Shown here: positions 39,431 through 49,131 of the stretch, piece after piece | Position numbering within the stretch: position 1 is the stretch's first letter | How the letters are laid out: each line of letters opens with the position of its first letter | Assembly (NCBI GenBank): GCA_029255105.1 | Contig: JAQWWH010000016.1 | Location: 106,345-170,344, forward strand | Reading direction: 5' to 3' | Origin: Flavimaricola sp. | GTDB lineage: Bacteria > Pseudomonadota > Alphaproteobacteria > Rhodobacterales > Rhodobacteraceae | Length of the DNA: 64,000 nucleotides | The notes under the pieces: generated by a model | Seen by the model: the letters and a program-made list of their open reading frames with translations, nothing else | What the model was told of the DNA's origin: nothing | The model's database searches: none | Program-made: the position numbers and the translations under genes

Positions 39431-40951
39431 TTAACGCAGCCTTTGGCCGTTCGCGATGATCTGGCCGTCTTCAGTCAGTTCGATCGCAGAGGTCAGGTTG
39501 TCGTCACCGGGTGCTGCTTTCGTCACCATTCCCAGCCCCATCCGCGCCCCAAAAAGCGCATCTGACGGGATGAACCCTGCATCCGACATCATCTCAAGCA
39601 CTCCGTTGATCCCCTGCAGGGTAAAGTCGGCTATCCCGATTGGCTTGGGAAAATCGGGGTAGGTCGTCGTGTCGGCATTGTCGAACCGAAACGCTGCTGA
39701 TCCCGTCACGATGGCATCAAGGGCTGAGACTGTCAGTTCGTTCAGCGTGAAGGCTTCAAGGCTGAAGGGGAGGGGGCCAACATAATCGAGGTCCTCAAGC
39801 GCCAGAAAATTCAGCCAGTCGACACCGTTGATCACCTGCCCCTCGAGATCGATCGCAAGCCGTCCCGGCGTACGGGGCAAGGACTTGTCAGGGTCGAACA
39901 GGGTCCAAATCGACGGCCCCAGCCGCAGATCGGCCAGATCAAGCGCGTAGGTGAAAGGCTGTGCCTCTGTTGAGGCAAGAAGTGGGATCAGAAAGCCTGC
40001 CGATATTTTGGAAAGATCAAAGCCAATCGGAAAGGGGAGGACGTCCGGCTGCTCAAGGTTGACGGCAAGGCCATCGATATCTGCTTCCACCATGAGGCCT
40101 GCGTCATTCAGGGCAAGGCGTGTTGTTGCCGGACCCGAGAATGTGGATTGCCGGTCGATGACCTGTTGATCGACGGTGGTCAGCGATTGCGTATCGCTGC
40201 CGCCTGTTTCGGACTCGACGGATACATAAAGGCCATTTCGCAAGGCAGGAGCAAGGTTGAGAAGGTCCGAGCCGCCGGGCTCCAGCCCAAGGTTGACCGT
40301 TGTCACACTGGGTGCGCCCATAATTTCGGTCTCTGACACCAGCCCCGTGCCGTCTTCCAGGTAGAACCGGGCGGTAGTGTGCCCAGTCTCCATCCTAGAA
40401 TAGACCACCGTCAAAGTATCCTCGACGATGCGGGTCTGGGTCAGGGTTCGGTCTGTCTCAAGAACCATTTCCACCGTAGCGTCAAACCCGCCAGGTACGT
40501 CCAGAGTGTCCAACCGGATTTCGAGAGGGCCGGTTTCGGTATCATAGCTGATCGCGCCGGGAACGCCTGCGGCGATGGTTACCAGTTCGTCACCGCTGAT
40601 CGAAAAGGTGATGCTGGCGGTTCCTTCGCCGGGAATCGTTGCCGACAGGGCAAGGAAAAACGGCAAGGCATAGGTGATCCTGACCGTGCCGTCCGCCGCC
40701 TCGGTCATTGTGTAGGATGACAGCGCATAAGAGATCGACCCAGCCCCCATCGGCAGGGACCAGGTCGTGATATCGTCACGGACGGTAACTGTGTCGCCTG
40801 ACCGGTTCAGGGTCGCAACCTGACGGCCACCGCTTGCCTCGGCCAGCGCCTGTCCATTTGCCCAGACATCATCGGCCGTAATCTCGGCCCCGGCGGGCAG
40901 TCCCGCCATGGTCACGGGCAATGCAAGGCTTGCTGCTATGAAACGACGCAT
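39431..40951 (-). CDS. DUF2125 domain-containing exported protein (paralog 1)
   Basis: Signal peptide; C-terminus ...GDDNLTSAIELTEDGQIIANGQRLR homologous to neighbour. Confidence 0.75.
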   Translation of the reverse strand: MRRFIAASLALPVTMAGLPAGAEITADDVWANGQALAEASGGRQVATLNRSGDTVTVRDDITTWSLPMGAGSISYALSSYTMTEAADGTVRITYALPFFLALSATIPGEGTASITFSISGDELVTIAAGVPGAISYDTETGPLEIRLDTLDVPGGFDATVEMVLETDRTLTQTRIVEDTLTVVYSRMETGHTTARFYLEDGTGLVSETEIMGAPSVTTVNLGLEPGGSDLLNLAPALRNGLYVSVESETGGSDTQSLTTVDQQVIDRQSTFSGPATTRLALNDAGLMVEADIDGLAVNLEQPDVLPFPIGFDLSKISAGFLIPLLASTEAQPFTYALDLADLRLGPSIWTLFDPDKSLPRTPGRLAIDLEGQVINGVDWLNFLALEDLDYVGPLPFSLEAFTLNELTVSALDAIVTGSAAFRFDNADTTTYPDFPKPIGIADFTLQGINGVLEMMSDAGFIPSDALFGARMGLGMVTKAAPGDDNLTSAIELTEDGQIIANGQRLR

Positions 40952-41028
40952 CCCGCATACTCCCTTGATAGCAACCGCCGCGCGAGAGGACCCCGCGCGG
41001 CGTTTTGCTCCTGAGGTCCTTCTAGGCC

Positions 41029-42531
41029 CTATTGCAGGCGTTGACCGTTGGCGATGACGTGACCTTGATCGTTCACCTCGATGGTCGAGGTCAGCATATC
41101 GTCACCAACCGGGGTGGTGAACACGCCCATCATCATACGGGCACCCATCACCTGATCCTGCGGCAGGAGGCCCATCTGAACCAGCTTGTCGATCAGGCCA
41201 TTGGCACCATTGACGGCGATGTCTAGTTTTCCTTCCGGGCGGGGAAAGCCGGGAAAGGTCATCATGTCGGTGTTGTCGAAAACGAACGCACCAGAGCCAA
41301 GAACCTCTGCCCCTGCCAGCCGGACGGTCAGATCGTCGAGTGACAAGGACTCAAGCGTACCTGGCAGTTCTGCATCTGCGATCTGCATCGCTTGAGCGGG
41401 ATCAAGCAGGTCAAAGAACAGGCTTCCCAGACCCGAGACTTTGATGATCGCGGTTGCAGGGTCATGGGGCAAAACGCCACCTGGATCAGCCATCGACCAG
41501 ATCATGTCGCTGACGGCAAGGTCGACCAACCGGAACTCGGCCCCGAATTCGGACGGGACGTCGCTTTGGCTAAGCGGTAAGCTGACTGAAAGCCCGTATT
41601 CCCCCATGCTGAAATCGACGGGAAGGGGAATAGCTGACCCGGTAAAAGACACGGCCAGATCGGTGAGCGAGTTGGAATACTCCGCCCCGTCATAGTCCAT
41701 CATCACGCCCAGCGACCCACCGGTGGCCGTCGCCGTCCCGTTGGCGGTATCCGTCCCGTCCTGAAAGGCGAAAATATACGTCGAGTTTCCGAATGAGTAT
41801 CCTGCGTCAACAGCAAACCCGTCGATGAACATTGTCTCGGGGGCGTCCATGTCCATATCGGTCGGTGTCGCGACGGACCCTGCAAAGCCAAAGTCCATTA
41901 TTTTGCCTGAGAAGTTGACGAGGACTTCTTCATCAGGCTGGTCGGTATCGAAGAAGATGTCGATGGAAGAGGCAGCCACGTCGTAGGCGATCTGGGTCAA
42001 ATCCGGACCGGTGATGCTTGTGTATGCGCCGGCCAGACCATTCGTCGTCACGATCGCCTCGACAGGCATGGCATCGCCGCTGTCGGTGATTTCGTCCAGG
42101 CTAATACTTATGCGATCTGCACTGACGTCGTAGGTCATTTCCTCGGGCGTGCCCGAAACGACCATCTGCACGCCGGCCTGTGTGAGTGTGATCTTGGCAA
42201 TGTCGCCAGGACCGGCATCGATGGTAATCGGGTTGGTCTCGGACATGAGGACCGAGACAGTACCATCGCCCTGTTCGGTAAACACGATTGTGCCGATCAA
42301 CGATTCGACGCTGACGTCGCCGTCGTCCATTGAAAGGACAATATCTGACACGGTCAGGCTGTTGCCCGCCATTGTTTCAGACCCGATCGAAACGCCGCCG
42401 TCGCCATAGACGTTCAGGCTTTCTTTCCAGTTGTCCCAAACCTGCTGTGCAGTAACGTCTGCCTGTGAAGGAGAAGCAGCCAACAGGGCGGCAGCTGAGC
42501 ATGCCATAGCTTGAAATCTCAATGCGGTCAT
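41029..42531 (-). CDS. DUF2125 domain-containing exported protein (paralog 2)
   Basis: Signal peptide; C-terminus ...GDDMLTSTIEVNDQGHVIANGQRLQ; collinear with paralog 1. Confidence 0.75.
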   Translation of the reverse strand: MTALRFQAMACSAAALLAASPSQADVTAQQVWDNWKESLNVYGDGGVSIGSETMAGNSLTVSDIVLSMDDGDVSVESLIGTIVFTEQGDGTVSVLMSETNPITIDAGPGDIAKITLTQAGVQMVVSGTPEEMTYDVSADRISISLDEITDSGDAMPVEAIVTTNGLAGAYTSITGPDLTQIAYDVAASSIDIFFDTDQPDEEVLVNFSGKIMDFGFAGSVATPTDMDMDAPETMFIDGFAVDAGYSFGNSTYIFAFQDGTDTANGTATATGGSLGVMMDYDGAEYSNSLTDLAVSFTGSAIPLPVDFSMGEYGLSVSLPLSQSDVPSEFGAEFRLVDLAVSDMIWSMADPGGVLPHDPATAIIKVSGLGSLFFDLLDPAQAMQIADAELPGTLESLSLDDLTVRLAGAEVLGSGAFVFDNTDMMTFPGFPRPEGKLDIAVNGANGLIDKLVQMGLLPQDQVMGARMMMGVFTTPVGDDMLTSTIEVNDQGHVIANGQRLQ

Positions 42532-42660
42532 CCGAATTGCCTTCCCATGTGAATATCCTATCGTACCTTCGTTTGCCGCCGCCATTCGGTCAAGGTCAGG
42601 AAAACTTGACCTTTGTCACAGGTTCGGCAGTGCCAAGGGATGCAGAGGGAGTTTCGCGAC

Positions 42661-43410
42661 ATGGATATGACAGACAAGGTTGTCCTGATCACCGGTGCAA
42701 GCCGTGGGATTGGAGAGGCGGCCGCCCGCGGTTTTGCCGCCGCCGGGGCGAAGGTCGCTCTGGCCGCGCGGGGTAAGGACCGCATCGCATCCATCGCCGG
42801 CGAGATCGGGTCAAGCGCCATGGCCATTCCTTGCGACGTCAGCCGGTTTTGGGAGATTGAGGCCGCCGTGGGCGCCACCTTGGCCGAGTTTGGCCGGCTG
42901 GACGTTCTTATTGGGAACGCAGGCGCGATAGAGCCGATTTCCCGCATGGCCGAGGCGGATCCGGATGATTGGGGCAAGGTCATCGATATCAATCTCAAGG
43001 GTGTCTTTTACGGTATGCGCGCGGCTCTTCCCGTGATGTTGGAGCAAGGGGGCGGAACGGTCCTGACCGTGTCCTCAGGGGCAGCTTATGCTCCGGTCGA
43101 GGCCTGGTCGCACTACTGTTCCTCCAAGGCCGGGGCCGCAATGCTGACCCGGAGCCTGCACAAGGAGTATGGCGATCTGGGGATCAGGGCCATGGGCCTG
43201 AGCCCGGGCACCGTCGCCACCGAGATGCAGCGCGAGATCAAGGCATCGGGCATCAACCCGGTCAGCCAGCTTGACTGGTCCGACCATATCCCCCCCGAAT
43301 GGCCCGCTCGGGCCTTGATGTGGATGTGCGGGGCTGAGGCCGATCCCTGGCTGGGCGAAGACGTCAATCTGCGCGAAGACGAGATCCGCCGCTCGGTCGG
43401 ACTTATCTAA
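42661..43410 (+). CDS. SDR family oxidoreductase
   Basis: VVLITGASRGIGEAAARGFAAAGAKVALAARG, YxxxK as HYCSSKAG. Confidence 0.92.
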   Translation: MDMTDKVVLITGASRGIGEAAARGFAAAGAKVALAARGKDRIASIAGEIGSSAMAIPCDVSRFWEIEAAVGATLAEFGRLDVLIGNAGAIEPISRMAEADPDDWGKVIDINLKGVFYGMRAALPVMLEQGGGTVLTVSSGAAYAPVEAWSHYCSSKAGAAMLTRSLHKEYGDLGIRAMGLSPGTVATEMQREIKASGINPVSQLDWSDHIPPEWPARALMWMCGAEADPWLGEDVNLREDEIRRSVGLI

Positions 43411-43493
43411 AGCGAGGGCCTGGAACCGGGGCTTGTCTTGCCTGGTTCGACCCGACATGAGGGGAGAATACCCCAGTAAGATCCAAGGACCCC

Positions 43494-44684
43494 ATGCCCG
43501 ACGCACCAGCCCCCCATACCGCAGCCGCAACGGCATTGGTCATCGGGGCCGGACCGGCCGGGTTGATGGCGGCCGAGACGCTCGCCGCTTCGGGGCATTC
43601 GGTGATGATCGTTGAGGCCATGCCCTCGCCGGGGCGGAAATTCCTTATGGCGGGTAAATCAGGGCTGAACCTGACGATGGACCTGCCGCCCGAGGCCTTT
43701 GCGCGAGGCTACGGAGGGGTGTCGGATACTGTCGCCGGCGCCGTGGCCGCCTTTGGACCTGCCGAGGTTATGGCATGGGCCGAAGGCTTGGGGCAGGAGG
43801 TCTTCGCGGGGACTTCGGGCCGGGTCTTTCCCAAGCTGATGAAGGCCTCACCCCTCTTGCGGGCCTGGTTGGCGCGCCTGGGGGATGCGGGCGTTACCCT
43901 CAGGACCAGGTGGCGCTGGCAAGGCTGGCAGGGCGACGGGCTCCTTTTCGAGACGCCGGACGGGCCGCGGGTGCTGCATCCCGTCTTGACAATTCTTGCG
44001 CTGGGCGGAGCGAGTTGGAAGCGCCTTGGATCGGACGGGGCCTGGGCCGCCCTTCTGCCAGACGAGGTGGCAGAGTTTCAGCCCGCAAATATGGGATTCC
44101 GCGTCGACTGGTCCGCGCATATGACGCCCTACTTCGGTCAGCCTGTCAAAGGCTGCGCCTTGATGGCAGGGCAACAAACGACGCGTGGAGAGTTCGTCGT
44201 CTCGGCCCGGGGTGTCGAGGGAGGCGGGATCTATGCCGTCAGTCGCGCTGTCCGGGGTGGATCGGGGCTGACGATCGACCTTTGCCCTGATCTGACGTTG
44301 GAGGACTTGCGACGGCGTCTTGCCCAACCACAAGGCAAGGCGAGCCTGTCAAACCACCTCCGCAAAAGGTTGAAGCTTGATGGGGTTCGTCTGGCCCTGC
44401 TCAATGAATTCGGCAGGCCGTTTCCCAAGGATCTCGCCACCCTGATCAAGGCCCTGCCAATAATGCACGCTGGTCCGAGGCCAATGGATGAGGCGATCTC
44501 GGTCGCGGGCGGTTTGCGGCTGGACGTGTTGGACGAACACCTGATGTTCCGCAACCGCCCCGGTGTCTTTGCCTGTGGCGAGATGCTGGATTGGGAAGCC
44601 CCAACTGGCGGCTATCTGATTACCGCGTGCCTCGCCACTGGGCGGCTTGCAGGCGAAGGGGCGGCCCGTTTTCTTGCCACCTAG
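43494..44684 (+). CDS. BaiN/TIGR03862-type NAD(P)/FAD-dependent flavoprotein
   Basis: ALVIGAGPAGLMAAETLAASGHSVMIVEAMPSPGRKFLMAGKSGLNLT; GVFACGEMLDWEAPTGGYLITACLATGRLAGEGAA. Confidence 0.9.
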   Translation: MPDAPAPHTAAATALVIGAGPAGLMAAETLAASGHSVMIVEAMPSPGRKFLMAGKSGLNLTMDLPPEAFARGYGGVSDTVAGAVAAFGPAEVMAWAEGLGQEVFAGTSGRVFPKLMKASPLLRAWLARLGDAGVTLRTRWRWQGWQGDGLLFETPDGPRVLHPVLTILALGGASWKRLGSDGAWAALLPDEVAEFQPANMGFRVDWSAHMTPYFGQPVKGCALMAGQQTTRGEFVVSARGVEGGGIYAVSRAVRGGSGLTIDLCPDLTLEDLRRRLAQPQGKASLSNHLRKRLKLDGVRLALLNEFGRPFPKDLATLIKALPIMHAGPRPMDEAISVAGGLRLDVLDEHLMFRNRPGVFACGEMLDWEAPTGGYLITACLATGRLAGEGAARFLAT

Positions 44685-45265
44685 CGGGCCTGCGCGGCCT
44701 TGTAGGCAGGGCGGGCCCGAAGCCTGGCGGAATAGTCGGCAAGAACCGGTTCGTCACAGGGAAACTTGGCAACAGCGGCCCATCCAAGGCAATGGCCCAG
44801 GACAATGTCGGGCAGCGTGATCCGGTCGCCCATGATGAACGGACCCTCCAGCAAGGTGGCGATCCGTTTGCAGGTTTGGGCGAATTCCCACCGTAGGGAG
44901 GTCTTGATTTCGGGCATCCGCAATTCTTCGGGCAGGCCAAAGCTGTGGCGGGCGCTTGTCCAGAGGGTCCCGTCCAACTCGTCCAGGACCATCTGGGTCC
45001 AACCGTCTTGCCGGGCGCGTTCGATCGTGCCGGGCGGGTATGTCAACTGGCCATGCTTGTCGGCTAAGTAGGTCAGGATGGCGGTTGAATCGGTCAAGGG
45101 AGCACCTTCGACCACCAGGACCGGGACCTTTCCATTCGGGTTCAGCGCGATAATTTCGGGGGTGCGAGGCTGGGTGTTGCTGTGCTCATATACCTCGCCC
45201 ATTTCCTCCAGCGCCCACATCACGCGAAAGGCTCTCGACCGGAAGGATCCGTGAAGATGATACAC
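44681..45265 (-). CDS. Glutathione S-transferase family protein
   Basis: VYHLHGSFRSRAFRVMWALEEMG...NPNGKVPVLVVEGAPLTDSTAILTYLADKHG; GTG start preceded by aggag. Confidence 0.87.
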   Translation of the reverse strand: MYHLHGSFRSRAFRVMWALEEMGEVYEHSNTQPRTPEIIALNPNGKVPVLVVEGAPLTDSTAILTYLADKHGQLTYPPGTIERARQDGWTQMVLDELDGTLWTSARHSFGLPEELRMPEIKTSLRWEFAQTCKRIATLLEGPFIMGDRITLPDIVLGHCLGWAAVAKFPCDEPVLADYSARLRARPAYKAAQAR

Positions 45266-45420
45266 CAGAGAATTCTCCTGACTGTATGATTGAGCATGAC
45301 CGAATGTGACACAAAACATCAAGAGGCCGCTGAATGTGGCGGTCTGCTGTGGACCGGGTTTCCATCTTGGCGTCATTGCGGTTAATTTGCCCCGCAAGTG
45401 ACGAAGTTTGGGGTGGCACA

Positions 45421-47547
45421 ATGGCACGATGGGCAATGCGGACCGGCACGGCGATCGGACTGCTGATAGTGGCGGTCCCGGCCTTTGGTCAGGACCGGGG
45501 GATTACCTATACCCACTATGGCACGCCGGGCCTTCTTGAGATGCCAACCGCCCTTAGCGCGATGGACGGAGAATTGGCGGCAACGCTCAGCCTCATGGAC
45601 GGGCAACAGCGCACGGCACTAACCTTTCAGATCACGCCACGCCTGTCGGGCACCTTCCGGATTTCCGGCACCAAGGATTATTCCTATCCGGGCGATCCGG
45701 CCTTTGATGGCATATTCATCGATCGCGGTTTTGACCTGCGCTATCAGATCCTCGACGAAAGTGCGCGTTTGCCCGCCCTCGCGATTGGCCTCCAAGATTT
45801 TCTGGGCAGTGGCCATTCTGGGGCGGAATATATCGTTGCGACCAAAGCGGTGTCTGACTCGATCCGCGTCACGGCTGGTTTGGGCTGGGGTCGGCTTGGG
45901 TCGAACAACGGGTTTAGCAACCCGTTCGGGATCCTGGGGGACAGCTTTGATACCAGGTCGCCCTCGACCAGCGCGATGGAGCCCGAAGAGATGTTCCAGG
46001 GCGATGCCGCCCTCTTTGGCGGGGTCGAATGGGCATTTGCCGACAACTGGACGATCAAGGCCGAATATTCGTCTGATGCATATGTCCGGGAGGCCGATTT
46101 GGGCCTGATCACCATCGACTCGCCGCTCAACTTTGGCCTGACGTGGGAGCCGCTGGACGGCGTGCAGGTGGGGGCGTCATACCTTTATGGCAATACATTC
46201 GGACTGACCGCCACCATCCTGATGAACCCGAATGACCGGCCCATGGACGGGGGATTTGACTCCGCGCCGGTCCCGGTCTCGGTTCGCCCGGCAGATCTGC
46301 GGGCCATGACCAGCTGGAACCGCTCTGCCTTGCCCGACGAAGCGCTGGCGGCAGGGCTGGCACAGGCGATGGCAAGCGAGGGCCTGATCCTTTCAGGGAT
46401 CGAAGTCACCGATACGACTGCCAGGCTGCGCTACACCAACACCCGCTACCGCAGCGAGGCGCAGGCGATGGGGCGGTTGGCGCGGATGCTGACCCAAGGC
46501 CTTCCTCCATCAATTGAACTGATCACTTTGGAACCGATGAAGTCGGGCATTCCGGTGTCTGCCGTTACATTGCGGCGGTCCGATCTTGAGGCGCTTGAAA
46601 CCTCGGCGGGCGGGTCAGAGGCAATGTTCGACAGGGCAAGGTTTGCCGACGCGGGTTCGTCAGCGGGCTTGCTGTCTGTAGCCCCGGCAGAGGGTCCGTT
46701 CAGCTGGTCGCTGGGCCCCTACCTGGGGTTAGTCTTCGGGCCCGAGGACGACGATGGACTTGCTTTGAACGGTGGGGTGGAGGTGACAGCGTCCTACGCC
46801 TTCAGCCCAAACTTCATTCTGGGCGGCGCAGTACGGCAACAGCTTTTCAACACATCGGACACAGCGCCATTCGTGCCGGACAACGACGTCCCGGGTGTGC
46901 ACCCTGTGCGGCGGAACGCGCCGCTTTACGCGTTGGAAGGGACGACAACGATACCGACGCTGACGCTGGCTCACTTCGCCCGACCCGGTCCCAATCTTTA
47001 TAGCCGCGTTACCGCGGGCCTTCTTGAGCCGATGTATGGCGGTGTTTCGACCGAGCTATTGTTCAAGCCGGTCGATAGCGCGTGGGGTTTCGGGGCAGAG
47101 GTCAATTATGTCCAGCAACGCGACTTTGATCAGCAGTTCACCTTTCGGGACTACGACGTCGTTACGGGACATGGTTCGCTCTACTACGACTTTGACAGCG
47201 GATTTTATGCCCAACTGGACGTGGGCCGGTATCTTGCCGGCGATTGGGGGGCAACCATGACCCTCGACCGCACGTTTGAAAACGGCTGGCGGGTCGGCGC
47301 ATCCGCGACTGTGACCGAGGTGTCGTTCGATTCGGGCATGTCCGAAGGGGTCGACTATGGAATCAGGGTAACGATCCCCGTCGACTTCGTTCTGGGCCGG
47401 CCAAGTCAAAGGGGCCTGTCGACGACGCTGGGTGCCCCGACACGGGATGATGGGCAACGGCTCGATGTAGATGGTCGGCTATTCGACACCGTCCGCAATG
47501 GCCACCTAAGCGATCTGGAGGACGGCTGGGGCCGGTTCTGGAGATGA
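45421..47547 (+). CDS. YjbH domain exopolysaccharide-associated outer membrane protein
   Basis: THYGTPGLLEMPTALSAMDGEL, RGFDLRYQILDESARLPALAIGLQDFLGSG, C-terminal beta-rich porin-like repeats. Confidence 0.87.
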   Translation: MARWAMRTGTAIGLLIVAVPAFGQDRGITYTHYGTPGLLEMPTALSAMDGELAATLSLMDGQQRTALTFQITPRLSGTFRISGTKDYSYPGDPAFDGIFIDRGFDLRYQILDESARLPALAIGLQDFLGSGHSGAEYIVATKAVSDSIRVTAGLGWGRLGSNNGFSNPFGILGDSFDTRSPSTSAMEPEEMFQGDAALFGGVEWAFADNWTIKAEYSSDAYVREADLGLITIDSPLNFGLTWEPLDGVQVGASYLYGNTFGLTATILMNPNDRPMDGGFDSAPVPVSVRPADLRAMTSWNRSALPDEALAAGLAQAMASEGLILSGIEVTDTTARLRYTNTRYRSEAQAMGRLARMLTQGLPPSIELITLEPMKSGIPVSAVTLRRSDLEALETSAGGSEAMFDRARFADAGSSAGLLSVAPAEGPFSWSLGPYLGLVFGPEDDDGLALNGGVEVTASYAFSPNFILGGAVRQQLFNTSDTAPFVPDNDVPGVHPVRRNAPLYALEGTTTIPTLTLAHFARPGPNLYSRVTAGLLEPMYGGVSTELLFKPVDSAWGFGAEVNYVQQRDFDQQFTFRDYDVVTGHGSLYYDFDSGFYAQLDVGRYLAGDWGATMTLDRTFENGWRVGASATVTEVSFDSGMSEGVDYGIRVTIPVDFVLGRPSQRGLSTTLGAPTRDDGQRLDVDGRLFDTVRNGHLSDLEDGWGRFWR

Positions 47548-48221
47548 GGGGACGTCGGGGCGTCGTCGCCGCCAGTGCCGCCCTGTTGTTTCTGACCGGC
47601 TGCGGTGATCAGTTGCGGTCAAGTCTTGTGGGTCAGGTCGGGACCCGCCTTGTCCCGGCTTTGGCCGGGTCCGGGCCATCAGCGGAAGAGGCCGCTGCCC
47701 AGGCGGCCGCCATGGGATTCGGGCCAGACGCCATCGCCGCCAATCCTGAAAACTACATGCTGTTTCAGGTAGGCGGGCTTGGGATCGCTGGACTTGGTCG
47801 TGTGGTGTCCGAACATGACAACCTGCGTACCTGGCTTGGGGATTCGGGCTACTCTGTCAGCTTTGAGAACGGGCTAGTTGTGGCCACCCGTGGCTTCGGA
47901 AAGGATCTCATGGCAGCCGACGTGGCAAGTGTCCGGGCCGCGATCGACGCTGGCGGCGGCGAAGCTGTCCGATTGCACGACTACCTTGATAGCCGAGACC
48001 AGATCGTACAGGAGCGCTACGCCTGCGTAATCGCTTCTGCAGGGCCCCAGCCTGTCGACCTGGGTTTGCGCCAGGTTGAGGCAGAAGCCTTCGCCGAGAC
48101 CTGCCGTGGTACACGGGTTCAGTTTGAGAACATGTACTTTATTGGAGAATCAGGGGGAATCATCGCTTCCCGTCAATTGGTCTCGGATGTCGTCGGATAT
48201 TTGAGCAACAATATCCTCTAA
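47544..48221 (+). CDS. YjbF family lipoprotein
   Basis: Lipobox LLFLTGCGD; overlaps yjbH-like stop; VSEHDNLRTWLGDSGYSVSFENGLVVATRGFGKDLMAADV. Confidence 0.85.
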   Translation: MRGRRGVVAASAALLFLTGCGDQLRSSLVGQVGTRLVPALAGSGPSAEEAAAQAAAMGFGPDAIAANPENYMLFQVGGLGIAGLGRVVSEHDNLRTWLGDSGYSVSFENGLVVATRGFGKDLMAADVASVRAAIDAGGGEAVRLHDYLDSRDQIVQERYACVIASAGPQPVDLGLRQVEAEAFAETCRGTRVQFENMYFIGESGGIIASRQLVSDVVGYLSNNIL

Positions 48222-48322
48222 ATTTGGCGATTGATCGCCTATCGGAAACTCTGCGCTTGGAGATTTGTGAGTGAAAGGTTTAAGAACACCTCATATCTTA
48301 CCGCAAACACAGGAATTTTCCA

Positions 48323-48535
48323 ATGCGCGCTACAAAATTCATCGCCCTTTCCGCCGTTCTTGCCACTGTCGTTGCCAGCCAGGCTTTTGCCGGCGGCTAT
48401 GACGTTGCCGTGGTTGAGCCCCCGATCGCACCGGTTGTCATGATCGAGCCCGAGCCCGCCGGTTCCTCCTATGGCTTTCTGATCCCCGTTGTTGCTCTGG
48501 CCGCCTTGGCTGCCCTGGCGATTTCGAACCAGTAA
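48323..48535 (+). CDS. Small secreted/TM protein (paralog 1)
   Basis: 70 aa; signal peptide, EPPIAPVVMIEPEPA linker, C-term GSSYGFLIPVVALAALAALAISNQ. Confidence 0.75.
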   Translation: MRATKFIALSAVLATVVASQAFAGGYDVAVVEPPIAPVVMIEPEPAGSSYGFLIPVVALAALAALAISNQ

Positions 48536-48819
48536 AGCTTCTTTTTCAGGGCCGGTGCATCGATGTTTTTTTAATTAGAAACAGCGGTGTGCCGGTCCTT
48601 ACATGGCAGCATCTAGAGGGCCAAGCAGCCCCTACGGATACGCCTATGTATAGTGGCGGTTTTGCGACGGCCACAGGATTGCCACACTGTTGCATTTTTG
48701 CGCTGGCAATTAGGCCGTTTCTGATTGCGAGTCGGTTCCAATGAGACAAGCACCTTGAGTCGCGCCTACAAAGCCGATATAGCCCATTTAACGCTTTGTT
48801 TATCAACTGGAGTAGAGAC

Positions 48820-49020
48820 ATGCGCCTGACCAAGACCCTCATGGCTGCCGCCATTGCCACCACCGTTGCCGGATCCGCCATTGCTGGCGGCTTCGCCGTC
48901 GAAATCGTCGAACCCCCCGTTGTGGTGGTTGAGCCCGCACCTGCTGGCTCCTCCTATGGCTTCCTGATCCCCGTTGTTGCTCTGGCCGCTCTGGCTGCTC
49001 TGGCGATCTCGAACCAGTAA
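48820..49020 (+). CDS. Small secreted/TM protein (paralog 2)
   Basis: 66 aa; signal peptide, EPPVVVVEPAPA linker, identical C-term GSSYGFLIPVVALAALAALAISNQ. Confidence 0.78.
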   Translation: MRLTKTLMAAAIATTVAGSAIAGGFAVEIVEPPVVVVEPAPAGSSYGFLIPVVALAALAALAISNQ

Positions 49021-49069
49021 ATCCTTCTCAGGATTTGTTCGGACGGTCCAACGACCGTGCTGAACCGAA

Positions 49070-49100
49070 AAAGCGAACCTTCGGGTTCGCTTTCTTCGTT
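49070..49100 (+). terminator. Intrinsic terminator with UUCG tetraloop
   Basis: AAAGCGAACC-TTCG-GGTTCGCTTT then CTTCGTTTT. Confidence 0.88.
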
Positions 49101-49131
49101 TTAAGGACCAGGGCTTTCGGCGTTCGCCTGG

